A DNA stretch of 64,000 nt from Linanthus parryae (taxonomy: Eukaryota; Streptophyta; Magnoliopsida; Ericales; Polemoniaceae), in assembly GCA_023055425.1 (NCBI GenBank), contig JALGPY010000005.1, positions 82,253,495 through 82,317,494 on the forward strand, read 5' to 3'. Positions 1 through 9,077 of this stretch are shown piece by piece; position 1 is the stretch's first letter, and each line of letters opens with the position of its first letter. Below the pieces are notes generated by a model, which worked only from the letters and a program-made list of their open reading frames with translations, made no database searches and was not told the origin of the DNA. Made by a program: the position numbers and the translations under genes.

Positions 1-1589
1 CTATCTCTGGAAGGTTGAATCAATGGGAGCTCAGCCAGCAATAGAGCATTGCTCTTCCCGTACAACAACCTGTTATAGAAACCTTTGACGATGACATCAG
101 ACCATAGAGGTGGCACAACAGAATCAAAACCCAACTGGGGACTCACAGGAATCGGATCATAATGAACTGTTACACGTTCATAGTTCGAGGTTTCGGGGTT
201 AGCCACCCACTCAGGAAGAGCAGGAAAATATCCCCTCCTGCACCAGTTAACAAACCTCCCATAACACCTACCCCAGTTGGTGATGTAATCAGGCTTGCAC
301 TCAGTATCTTCCTCTGGATACATGTTTTCTAGGAAAACAATGTTGTCCAATTGGTTGACATAGGTCCTGGCCTCGAAGTAGCTAATTTCGTCGCACACCA
401 GCGAGAAGGTACGTCGAGGGACCCTAGTTATGTACCAACGCCACACTCGAGGGAAGAGGTCCTCATGTTCGGCGTTAGGAGCATTCCAAAGCTCTACTTC
501 TGACGGGATGGGAGCGTACTCCGTCCACCTTTCGAAAACCCACATAGTCAGGAATGCGATGTTGACAAAAGAGACAACATCGACTCTGCCTTGCGACTGC
601 TCAACATTTTTCGGAACTAAGTCCATGTGATGGTACAGAGAACCCTAGACTAGAGGCCCCAAAGCAACCTTGTGACCGAGTGAGATTTTGACCGCAAGCG
701 CGAGAACATGAGTAAATACCCCATCACGCGGATGCCCATCTATTAGATAGCGCAACAACCAGACACAGAGGAAGCCACACAAGGTCCAATCAGCTCCTTT
801 TCCTTCGAGGGCAACTACCGCCTCTGGGTCTTCCTCCGCCAAATCTTGAGCAACTTATGGCTTGGCAAAATATCTGAGGAAATACATGATCCATTTTGAC
901 CAGATATTCTTCGCGTCGGAGGAGACAGACATATATGTGTCGAAGTAGGTAGTTGAGTTTGGCTTCCATCTTGAGGCAGATTTCTTCATGTCAGCAGTGC
1001 ACCCTTTCATTTGCGCAAAAAGAGTGAGCTCTTCATCGGAATCCACAGCAGCTAAGGGGTCATTAGCTCCCATGTTACGGAGCAAGAACAACATCTCTAT
1101 ATCCTCAAGGGTGAGTGCAGCCTCGAAGGTAGAAAAATGAAAAGAGTGGGTCTTCTTGGAGTACCTTGAGAACAGGACTCTCAGCATATCACTGTCGAGC
1201 CGGGGGCTGAGCCCCATCGTCGCTTGTATGGCGTGGAAGATCCCAGCATTTGTCAGTACCTTCTCATAATTGTCGAGGATAAATTATGTCCATTCCTCCA
1301 TCCACCCAAGCTTCTCCATGAAAGATTGAAAGAGAAGTTCTGTGAAAGGGTGTAGGCCAGCTTCGAGACCAAGGCGCTACACGTCTTTGGTACTCGCCAA
1401 ATCCCAGTCGTCCCTTTCTGGTTCAGATACTAACAGCACGGCTCCTTCCACAGGAGATGCCTGAAGGGTGGTCCCTTTGACAGTTGCTAAGAAGAAATCA
1501 TCTCCACCCAGATAGGGAGCTTTGTGCCACAGATCCTTGGTAAGTTCAAGCAACTCAACCGCTTCCTTCTGGGACTTCTTATGTGCCAT
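1..1589 (-). pseudogene. Antisense plant-mobile-domain ORF of Tat-1, decayed, exon-1 part
   Basis: Reading leftwards from ATG at 1589, one frame stays homologous to exon 1 of the antisense gene at 12933-17220. Shared motifs include KAPYLGG near the start, FHFSTFEAALTLEDIEML, DGHPRDGVF, a TMWVFERW segment and CRRGYFPALPEW. Four in-frame stops interrupt it (codons at 1377-1379, 1284-1286, 855-857 and 645-647), but I see no frameshift over about 1.6 kb. The protein family is the plant mobile domain (aminotransferase-like), found in host MAIN/MAIL-type proteins and in some Ty3/gypsy elements. The rest of the gene lies outside the window. It is probably non-functional here. Confidence 0.75.
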
Positions 1590-2246
1590 TTCTATAACAC
1601 AAACAACAGGTGCAAAATAAGATTTGAAGATCGATACCATGTTCAGGCATGAAGAACAGTGAAGAACATAAATAACAAATATGAGTTCTGAACCTACATT
1701 AGGTCGTTCATTTGAATTCAAAGTTGAGGTGAAGGATGAAGAGTCACTAACCTTGTTGTTTCTTGAGTGCTTGAACTGCTTGTGTGATGTTGTCGATAAT
1801 TTGATCGAAGATCTGAGCATCCTGTTGGGATTTCTCTCTATGGCTCATAAAAACTCGGTAGCAACAATGGCGGAGAAGTTCTAATAGTTGTATCAAAAGG
1901 GTTAAATAGGGTTCTTAGCCTGAAGAGTCGCGACTGTTCCAATTTGCTGAATCAGCATTACCTTGATAACCGGCAAAATTGACGACCTATTAGATCATTT
2001 CGAGTTGTCCTTGCCTCAAAAATCGGCGAAAATATGTGGATAGTGTCTTGTTAAGCTTCGCAACACCCACGCCTCATTAAAGGCTATACGACGTCTCGGA
2101 GACCAAGGCAATCATGGCTACATTTGGGGGTTAGGGATATTATTTTTATTTGAGTTAATACGAGGATTTGTGTGGGGGCCACGCACGGCAGATTTTGCGA
2201 GATTATACAGCATGCACGCGTGATATTCGCGCAAAAATGGGCTAAA
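1590..2246. other. Non-coding leader between antisense ORF and 3' LTR of Tat-1
   Basis: No coding signal is convincing on either strand. By position this is the upstream region of the antisense ORF and, on the + strand, the stretch before the 3' LTR where a polypurine tract is expected. Only a weak tract (GCAAAAATGGG near 2231) is visible just before the LTR. Confidence 0.4.
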
Positions 2247-2870
2247 TGTAGATAGTGCATTCTGTGCAGACCAACCATTGTCCACGTGGCAGCCATCGAG
2301 TACATCTAAAGGTATTAAGTATACACCCAATCATAGCTCTATACCCAAGTTTATCCACACGGGGCTGTGAGACAGGGCCACCCGCGATAATAACGGCACG
2401 AGAGCTGTAGGGACTTAGTGGCTTGGAGTTTAGAGTGAGGCCCGTCGTGCGAGAGAAACAACCACACTCGCGCGCGACCTTTGGTAACTGATTGAGAGGT
2501 TTAAGGCTCACGTATCCCATAAATACGGTCGATCTCATAACGGTCCCCTACTTATGCGGATAAGTGCGTAACGTGTCCTACATATACTGTCGAACGTGTC
2601 ATTACGAGGCTATCATTAAGCCGCCATTTATGGGCGCATTAACCCCTCATAACGGTCACTTCCCCACTATATATAGGAACGTGTGCTTCCTGTGGCAGCT
2701 CTCTGGTCTCTCTCAGATCTTTTTCTAAGACAATATACTATTTCTCTCTCTCAATAACAGCTACCATTGCTTACTCTTCCCCTACACTCACCTACAATCT
2801 CCTTGTTCCCTTGTTCTTATCTCTTGTTACAGGTGTACGCTCAGATCTCTTCTCAGGATTTCCTCGCACA
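2247..2870 (+). repeat. 3' LTR of Tat-1
   Basis: The repeat begins TGTAGATAGTGC and ends CTCGCACA. It aligns along its length with the Tat-2 LTRs: the CCACGTGGCA motif near the start, the GCGCGCGACCTTT block, the AAGCCGCCATTTATGGGCGC block and a TATATATA box near 2665. It is much more diverged from them than they are from each other, so it belongs to a sister subfamily. Confidence 0.8.
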
Positions 2871-3199
2871 CACTCCACAACTACCACCACCACCACCAAG
2901 GGCTTCTCACAGAACAAGAAGACATCCATCCTATTTGCAAGATCTTATCACAACAAATTTCTTAAAGGAGACCAGTATATATTTTTCATATCGTATTCCC
3001 AATTATGCCTTTGGGTCTATAATGTGTCAAAATTTCATTGTCGTGTTGAGCCACACTAATTTGAAGGGGCTTCTAAATACAATGAGTGGGTGAATGCCAT
3101 GAAATATGAGATTTTTGAACTTGAAAACAAACACACATGGGTCATAACCACTCTTCCAATTGGATCAAAGTCAATAGCTTGCAATTGAGCCTTCAGAAC
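2871..3199 (+). pseudogene. Ty1/copia pol relic, 5' fragment (linker and start of RT)
   Basis: Translated in pieces, this fragment gives the arginine- and proline-rich linker ending RRHPSYLQDL that precedes copia RT. It then gives a stretch ending NAMKYEIFELENKHTW, the conserved start of the copia RT domain, with the usual W/K/G motif broken by a stop. It is cut at 3199 by Tat-2. The same gene resumes at 18528, where the DGTLQMHKARLIEKGYTQEEG motif follows directly. Many stops and frameshifts show an old, dead copy. Confidence 0.75.
3195..3199. repeat. Target-site duplication AGAAC, left copy of Tat-2
   Basis: AGAAC at 3195-3199 is repeated at 18528-18532 directly after the 3' LTR. Five-base duplications are standard for Ty3/gypsy integration. 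This proves that the element between is one insertion event. Confidence 0.9.
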
Positions 3200-3816
3200 T
3201 GTAGATACTGCTTTCTGACATGGCAGATCTCAGCCACGTGGCAACCATCCAGCACACCATATTGTGCTCCACACACACAGGATCACCAGCCGAGCTGATC
3301 CATGTGGGGGCTGCGAGACAGAGCCCTCGCATACCACCGCACGAGACTTGTAGGGACTTTGTGGTTTGGAGGCTAGAGTAAGCCCTGTCGCGTGCGAGCC
3401 AAGCCCGCGCGCGACCTTTAGTAACTGTTTTGAGAGATCTATGGCACGAGCTCCCTAGACCCGGTCAAGCCCGGTCAACCTCGTAACGGTTCCGGTATTC
3501 GCGCACCACGTGCTCTAACGGTTCCTATATACTCGGACGGACGTGCCGTTATGGTTAAGCTAATTAAGCCGCCATTAATGGGCGCATTAAGCACACTACA
3601 ACGGTCACGTTCTCCAGTATATATACATCGTTAACCTTTCCATACAAAGGAGGACACACTGCCATACGCGGAAGCTCTGCCAAACCTCTGTCTCTCTCTC
3701 AGACATTGCTACTGACTTACTCTCTCCCTACACACACCCCTATTCTTCCTATGCGATCCCTGATCCACTACGCACGGTGTACACGGAGGTCTCCCTGCCG
3801 GAATCTCTTGTGCACA
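3200..3816 (+). repeat. 5' LTR of Tat-2
   Basis: It starts TGTAGATACTGC and ends CTTGTGCACA, with TG and CA termini. It matches 17902-18527 with three substitutions and a 9-bp segment missing from this copy near the GGTCAAGCCCGG motif. About 0.5 percent divergence means a recent insertion. Confidence 0.95.
3618..3625 (+). promoter_or_regulatory. TATA box of Tat-2 5' LTR
   Basis: TATATATA lies in the second half of the LTR, downstream of a GC-rich U3 and upstream of a CT-rich stretch, as expected for the U3/R promoter. The same box is present in the 3' LTR and in the Tat-1 LTR. Confidence 0.65.
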
Positions 3817-3819
3817 TTT

Positions 3820-3837
3820 TGGTGAACCCGACGTGAG
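3820..3837 (+). other. Primer binding site of Tat-2
   Basis: TGGTGAACCCGACGTGAG starts a few bases after the end of the 5' LTR and begins with the TGG that pairs with a tRNA CCA end. I did not assign the tRNA from memory; it is not the tRNA-iMet type seen in the other elements of this window. Confidence 0.6.
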
Positions 3838-3857
3838 ACTTACCAGCAAAAGCAACC

Positions 3858-6470
3858 ATGTCTCAGGAGGACGATGTCAGCAACCGATCGCCTTCCACCG
3901 AAACTCCCTCGGGAGACGAAGTCCGCCGTACTCCGACGACTCCCGGCGAGGCGCCAACTTTAGAGTCTTTGGACGCCACTGTCCAAAGTCAGGCAAAAGC
4001 TCTCAAGTCTCAATTTGCGCAGTTAGAACGGATCTTGGCCGTTCTGGGCACCCTTGCGCCAAATCCTCCACCAGCTACCGCTATCCCTCAGGGAGGAGGA
4101 ACCCCTACCGCTCCAGGATTGGGAGTGTCAGCCACGCCTCCCAACTCTCATCTGCAAACTCCACCGTCAGCCACGCAGCTGCCTTCGGTCCAAGGGTCAA
4201 CGGCACAAATGCTGCCCCCTGCTGCTCACGCCTCTCAGCCCACGGCTTTAGCGTCTAACCCAACTCTACAGTACACTCTGCCTCCACCAGCGACGATCTG
4301 GGGAAACGCGGGCAGTCAATACACTCCCAATCCGCCGGCGGCATATGTGTCGCCACCGCCTACGGCAACCCCTCCGCCAACTACCGAGGGAAGCATTCCA
4401 GAATGCATGACGTCTTTGCAGAAGCGCGTGGACTCCATCCTGGCTCATCAGTCGCTCGCGGATACCATCATCCCGAAGCTAGACAACGATCCACCCATTC
4501 CACGAGAGATCTATCTCATGCCTAACCCGGCGGGGTACAAGGCTCCCAAATGGGATAAGTTCGAGGACGTCAATGGAAACGCTCATGAGCATGTCATGCG
4601 TTTCATTGATGTCATGGGTCCATACGGAGCTGATCCCAAACTGCTGATGCGAGAATTCCCAAAGACTCTTGGGAATGTAGCATACAAATGGTACCGAACA
4701 TTGGAGGCCGGATCTGTAAAGACTTGGGACGACATGGTCCAGAAGTTCTATACCAAGTTCTTCCAGATGGAAGAAAAGGTGACGACGATCCATCTCTCGC
4801 GAATGTATCAGAAACGCGAGGAAGATGGAATCACTTTCATCAAGAAATTCAGAGCGAAATCCTTGGAGTGCAAGGACCCCATGCTCGAAAGCCGGCTCAT
4901 AGAGATATGCCTGCAGTGCATGCGAGATGAATACAAAAGCATGCTGATCAATTTGCAAACACCTACGTTTTCAAAGCTCATCGAATGCACAATGAACATC
5001 GAGCCTATTGTCGAGAGACAGAGAAAGAAGAGCGCTCCAGAACGACCTGCGAGCGGCACCACCTACAAGATCGGCAGATTTGGCTACAAGCGGGGACGCG
5101 AAGCTGAGGTCAATACAGTTTCACCCCAGAAGCAAGCAAAAGTTACAAACTTCGACGCACCGCCTCTGCCATGCTCGGTGGAGGAAGCTAGCGATCTCTG
5201 CAGACAGTGGCGCAAGGACGGCATCCTGCCACCGCTCGAGAAAGCACCCTCCAAGGAAATGACGAGGGACCCTAAGTGGTGTGAATACCACGGCAAGGTC
5301 ATGCACCCCACAGCTGAGTGCAAGAAGCTCAGATTCGCATTCGATCAGAAGATGAAGAACGGCGAACTCATCGTCAGCGACCACCGGAAGGATGTGCGCA
5401 ACAACCCGCTGCCTGCCCATACAGATTCGGGCTCAAAGGGCAAAGAGGTCGCCATGATCTCGATAGTGGACCTGGAAGAAGTCGCAGAGGATGGTCTACC
5501 CATCATTGCTGAAGTCCATGAAGACGAAGACTACAGCATGGACACGGAAGACGAGCGTGCCGACCGCATGAAAGGGTCGCATGGCTTCGACAAATTCTTC
5601 AACGAGATGAACTTCTCCGAAAAATGCCGAACGGATATGACAAAAGCAATCTTAAGAATAGCGGAGGACTACGAGGAGGACCTCGTGGTCTCCAACGGGA
5701 AAGTCGTCAGGGCGTCCCGTTCCACAGAAAAGATTATGACCTTTTCTGCCAGCGACAAGAAGACAGATGCGAGCCACCAGAGGCCCCTGTACGTGACCGC
5801 CATCATCAACGGCGTCGAATTCAAGCGAGCATTCGTCGATGGAGGAGCAGCGGTCAATGTTGTTCCACTCCACACACTGAAGCTAGCAGGGATCCCCGAG
5901 CACAAGGTAGTCAAGCGTCCATCCCCGCTGGTGGGATTCGGAAGCGATTCTAGAATGACGATCGGATGGATCCGCCTAGGCGTTCAAATTGGTAAAATCA
6001 AGTGCTCGGCGAAGTTCTATGTCATAGACGCGAACACCACATATCACATGATCATCGGTCGAGCCTGGATTCATCGCTTCGACGCAATCCCTTCGACGGC
6101 TCACCAGGTGATGAAAGCTATCTGGAACGACAGGATTGTCGAGATACCGGCCTCAACTAACCCGTTCAACTTGGACGAAGCACATCTCAGCGAGGCGGTG
6201 TGGTTCACCGAGATGGCGGACGAGCAAACACCCGGACCATTCAACCCTACTCCTTTACCTCTCTGGGAGGACATCAAGGACCAGTCACCTGCGGGCGTGA
6301 TGGTGACAAGGGGGGATGCCAAGGAAAAGCCTCCTACTCACGAAGAGGCGCCGCGTATCGCATATCATCGAAAGAATGTGTACACTCTGAAGAGGATTGC
6401 AAAGCATGACCCCGAGGGTAAGGAGATAGAGAGCTTCTACGCCAACGCGAAGAAATGCTATCGCATATGA
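3858..6470 (+). CDS. gag: Gag-protease polyprotein of Tat-2
   Basis: This 870-residue ORF begins 41 bp after the 5' LTR. The first 190 residues are rich in P, T, A and S and look disordered. A retrotransposon gag (capsid) domain covers about residues 220-345, including the KWDKFEDVNGNAHEHVMRF and AYKWYRTLEAGSVKTW motifs. A CEYHGKVMHPTAEC motif near residue 475 resembles the degenerate zinc-binding segment of Tat gags. The aspartic protease lies near residues 640-760. Its active-site motif is FVDGGAAVNVVP (D661), a DGG variant common in this lineage, followed by IIGRAWIHRF. The ORF ends at TGA 6468-6470; the frame stays open afterwards into RT. Gag builds the virus-like particle and the protease processes the polyprotein. 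Confidence 0.93.
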   Translation: MSQEDDVSNRSPSTETPSGDEVRRTPTTPGEAPTLESLDATVQSQAKALKSQFAQLERILAVLGTLAPNPPPATAIPQGGGTPTAPGLGVSATPPNSHLQTPPSATQLPSVQGSTAQMLPPAAHASQPTALASNPTLQYTLPPPATIWGNAGSQYTPNPPAAYVSPPPTATPPPTTEGSIPECMTSLQKRVDSILAHQSLADTIIPKLDNDPPIPREIYLMPNPAGYKAPKWDKFEDVNGNAHEHVMRFIDVMGPYGADPKLLMREFPKTLGNVAYKWYRTLEAGSVKTWDDMVQKFYTKFFQMEEKVTTIHLSRMYQKREEDGITFIKKFRAKSLECKDPMLESRLIEICLQCMRDEYKSMLINLQTPTFSKLIECTMNIEPIVERQRKKSAPERPASGTTYKIGRFGYKRGREAEVNTVSPQKQAKVTNFDAPPLPCSVEEASDLCRQWRKDGILPPLEKAPSKEMTRDPKWCEYHGKVMHPTAECKKLRFAFDQKMKNGELIVSDHRKDVRNNPLPAHTDSGSKGKEVAMISIVDLEEVAEDGLPIIAEVHEDEDYSMDTEDERADRMKGSHGFDKFFNEMNFSEKCRTDMTKAILRIAEDYEEDLVVSNGKVVRASRSTEKIMTFSASDKKTDASHQRPLYVTAIINGVEFKRAFVDGGAAVNVVPLHTLKLAGIPEHKVVKRPSPLVGFGSDSRMTIGWIRLGVQIGKIKCSAKFYVIDANTTYHMIIGRAWIHRFDAIPSTAHQVMKAIWNDRIVEIPASTNPFNLDEAHLSEAVWFTEMADEQTPGPFNPTPLPLWEDIKDQSPAGVMVTRGDAKEKPPTHEEAPRIAYHRKNVYTLKRIAKHDPEGKEIESFYANAKKCYRI

Positions 6471-6549
6471 AGGTGCGCGGGGACGTCCTCACACGGGCAT
6501 GGGGATGTCCCTGGGCAAATCAATCAAATCGAGCAAGTTGCGCTGACAG
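6418..6549 (+). other. Candidate in-frame intron between protease and RT of Tat-2
   Basis: A good donor (GAGG|GTAAGG at 6418) and an acceptor (GCGCTGACAG ending 6549) bound 132 nt, a multiple of three. Removing it keeps the frame and deletes the only stop (TGA 6468) between protease and RT. In Ogre elements of the same branch an intron at this place is known to be spliced to make the full polyprotein. Here it is an inference from sequence only. Confidence 0.4.
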
Positions 6550-6602
6550 AAGAGCCAACACAGATCGTTTCAGACGAGAAACTCAAAGAAGCGCCCGAAT
6601 GC

Positions 6603-9077
6603 ATGGAAGACAGGCCAAGACCACAAAAGCAAGAGCTAAAGGAAGTGTTCCTCAGCCCGAACGAGGAAAAGAAAAGGCCAGTCTTCCTGAGTGCGGACCT
6701 CACAAGCGAAGAGGAACAAGGACTGCTGCAGCTCCTAACTGAATACAAGGACGTGTTCGCATGGGAATATGATGAGATGCCGGGTCTGGACACGAGCATC
6801 ACCATGCACCGTTTAGACATCATCCCAGGGTCTAAACGGGTCAAGCAAAGCACCAGAAGCTTCAGGACAGAACTCAATGTGAAGATCAAGCAGGAGATTG
6901 TCAAACTCCTAGACGCCAAGTTCATAGAGCCAAACCACCATCCCACATGGTTGGCCAACATCGTGCCGGTGGTGAAGAAGAACGGACAGCTCCGCATCTG
7001 CGTGGACTTCCGAGATCTCAACCGCTTCTGCCCTAAGGACGATTTCCCACTGCCTAACATCGACTTACTCATCGATTCGACGGCAGGCCATCGCATGTTC
7101 AGTTTCATGGACGGTTTCAGCGGGTACAATCAAATCAAGATGGATCCCGAAGATGCAAGGAAAACTGCATTCATCACTCCCGTGGGGGTATTCAACTACA
7201 CGGTAATGCCATTCGGTCTTAAGAACGCAGGCGCAACCTATCAGCGGGCCATGATGGCTCTATTCCACGACATGATGCACAAAGAAGTGGAATTCTATGT
7301 GGATGACCTGGTAGTCAAATCCAAGCACGAAGCAGATCACCTTGCAGACCTGCGAAAGGTGTTCAACAGATGCAGGAGCTTTCAACTGAAAATGAACCCC
7401 ATGAAATGCGCATTCGGCGTGACCTCGGGGAAGTTTTTGGGATGCGTGGTCCATCGCCAAGGGATCGAGCCTGACCCTGCGAAAGTGTCAGCCATCACCA
7501 GCATGACGCCACCTCACAACCAAAGTGCCTTGAAAACATTCTTGGGAAAATTGTCATATCTACGGAGATTCATCCCAGCAATCGCCGAAATCACATGCTG
7601 TTTCAGCACTCTTCTCAAGAAGGACGCCGCGTACAACTGGGCTCCTGATCACGAAGCCGCATTCGAAAAGCTAAAGGAATTACTCACATCCCCAAAGATA
7701 ATGATCGCACCTCAACTGGGATCACCGCTTCTGCTATACCTTACATCGACAAGGAAATCTATAGGAGCGCTCTTGGCTCAGGTGTATGAAGGCCAAGAGA
7801 GGCCCATCTATTACATCTCCCGCATTGTGCAGCCTGCTGAATCAAGGTACACAGATATCGAACGTCATTGCCTTGCTTTATTCTTCGTGATAGAGAAGTT
7901 GAGACACTATTTTGCATCGCACAAAGTAGTGGTGGTCACCAAAAGCGACCCCATAAGATACTTGCTAACTCACACTACTCCGGGCGGGAGATTGGCGAAA
8001 TGGTACATGACCATCTCTCAATACGATATCACATGCGTAAAACCAAGAGCGATCAAGTCGCAAGCGGTAGCAGATCTGTTGGCACAGTTTCCCGACAACA
8101 GTCACGAACCTGTGATCGAGGAAGAGCTCGAAGGCCCTGAAATCTATGCGATCGACGTGCCCTACTGGACCCTCCACTTCGACGGTTCGTCAACCAGAAA
8201 AGGCGGAGGCATCGGGATAGTCTTGACAAAGCCAGACGGGGAAGTCATACAGATGTCCGCAAAACTCAACTTCGCAGTCACGAACAATGAGGCGGAGTAC
8301 GAGGCTCTTATCGCGGGGCTCCGTGCGGCGAAAGCTTTGGAAGTGAGTAACTTAACGGTCATGGGAGATTCCAAACTGATTGTTAAGCAAGCCTCGGGCG
8401 AATATGGTTTAAAGGAGATCAACCTCCTGTCATACCGCACCCTAGTGCAAAAGCTGATGCAGCAATTCTGCGACGTGAAATACGAGCACAAGCCCCGAGC
8501 GGACAACAGGCATGCAGACGCCTTAGAAACTCTAGGATCTAAGGTCAGCATAGACAAATGCCCCGCAAGGATTTCCATCGAAGTGCGAACATCGTCGGCA
8601 TTAACAGAAGATGTGTGCGACGACGAACACATGGATGACGCAGACTGGCGAAAAGCAATTCTGCAAGCTATTGCGAAAGGCACCAGCAGCGAGAGCTGGG
8701 CACTCACGAAAGGATACTGCATCCACGACAACACCCTTTACTACAAGGGTCCTGGAGGAATACTCATGCGATGTGTCTCCGAGCAAGAGGGACAACAGCT
8801 GTTGGAAAAGATTCACCAACACGCTTGCGGAGAAAGCGAGGTGTCAATCTACAGGAAAGCTCAGAGATACGGCATTCATTGGCCAAGCATGTCAACAGCT
8901 GCAGCCCTGATACAAGGGAAGTGCGAAAGTTGCGCACTAATCAAAGATTCTCTACTCATCGCTCTAACCGATGACGACACAGACTGGAGGAAGCCATTGT
9001 TTGAATTCCTCACCCAGGGCACCGTACCCGAATCGAGAAAAGAAGCCGACAAATTGAAGAGGAAAGCGTCTCGATAA
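6603..9077 (+). CDS. pol: Reverse transcriptase with two RNase H domains (pol) of Tat-2
   Basis: The reading frame is the same as gag-protease and is already open from 6471; 6603 is the first ATG. RT covers about residues 100-290, with LRICVDFRDLNRFCPKDDFP, MPFGLKNAGATYQ and the catalytic YVDD at residues 232-235. A Ty3-type RNase H follows (about 375-500), but its first catalytic Asp motif reads YLTSTRKSIG, so the acidic residue seems lost. A second, archaeal-type RNase H lies at about 518-650. Its expected D, E, D, D residues are in LHFDGSSTRKGGG, NNEAEYEALIAGL, VMGDSKLIVKQ and NRHADALE. This dual arrangement is diagnostic of Tat. TAA at 9075-9077 separates it from integrase without a frame change, probably a recent nonsense mutation. 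Confidence 0.92.
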   Translation: MEDRPRPQKQELKEVFLSPNEEKKRPVFLSADLTSEEEQGLLQLLTEYKDVFAWEYDEMPGLDTSITMHRLDIIPGSKRVKQSTRSFRTELNVKIKQEIVKLLDAKFIEPNHHPTWLANIVPVVKKNGQLRICVDFRDLNRFCPKDDFPLPNIDLLIDSTAGHRMFSFMDGFSGYNQIKMDPEDARKTAFITPVGVFNYTVMPFGLKNAGATYQRAMMALFHDMMHKEVEFYVDDLVVKSKHEADHLADLRKVFNRCRSFQLKMNPMKCAFGVTSGKFLGCVVHRQGIEPDPAKVSAITSMTPPHNQSALKTFLGKLSYLRRFIPAIAEITCCFSTLLKKDAAYNWAPDHEAAFEKLKELLTSPKIMIAPQLGSPLLLYLTSTRKSIGALLAQVYEGQERPIYYISRIVQPAESRYTDIERHCLALFFVIEKLRHYFASHKVVVVTKSDPIRYLLTHTTPGGRLAKWYMTISQYDITCVKPRAIKSQAVADLLAQFPDNSHEPVIEEELEGPEIYAIDVPYWTLHFDGSSTRKGGGIGIVLTKPDGEVIQMSAKLNFAVTNNEAEYEALIAGLRAAKALEVSNLTVMGDSKLIVKQASGEYGLKEINLLSYRTLVQKLMQQFCDVKYEHKPRADNRHADALETLGSKVSIDKCPARISIEVRTSSALTEDVCDDEHMDDADWRKAILQAIAKGTSSESWALTKGYCIHDNTLYYKGPGGILMRCVSEQEGQQLLEKIHQHACGESEVSIYRKAQRYGIHWPSMSTAAALIQGKCESCALIKDSLLIALTDDDTDWRKPLFEFLTQGTVPESRKEADKLKRKASR

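Larger units (their letters stand above)
1..2870 (+). mobile_element. Tat-lineage Ty3/gypsy LTR retrotransposon, 3' part only (Tat-1)
   Basis: This is the 3' end of an element that begins outside the window. It holds the start-proximal part of an antisense plant-mobile-domain ORF on the - strand (1-1589), about 650 bp of non-coding DNA and a 3' LTR (2247-2870). The layout and sequence parallel the complete element at 3200-18527: antisense ORF next to the 3' LTR, LTR starting TGTAGATA and ending CGCACA. The two are clearly diverged relatives, not copies of one event. DNA after 2870 reads as copia pol linker, so this element also seems to have inserted into the copia relic. The 5' target duplication cannot be checked. 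Confidence 0.8.

Noticed and set aside
3833..5953. Several overlapping ORFs on both strands within gag-protease
   Set aside because: They are shadow frames of a GC-rich coding region. Only the 3858-6470 frame has family motifs.
6524..7129. 201-codon ORF on the - strand opposite RT
   Set aside because: It is a complement of the conserved RT frame, with no domain of its own.
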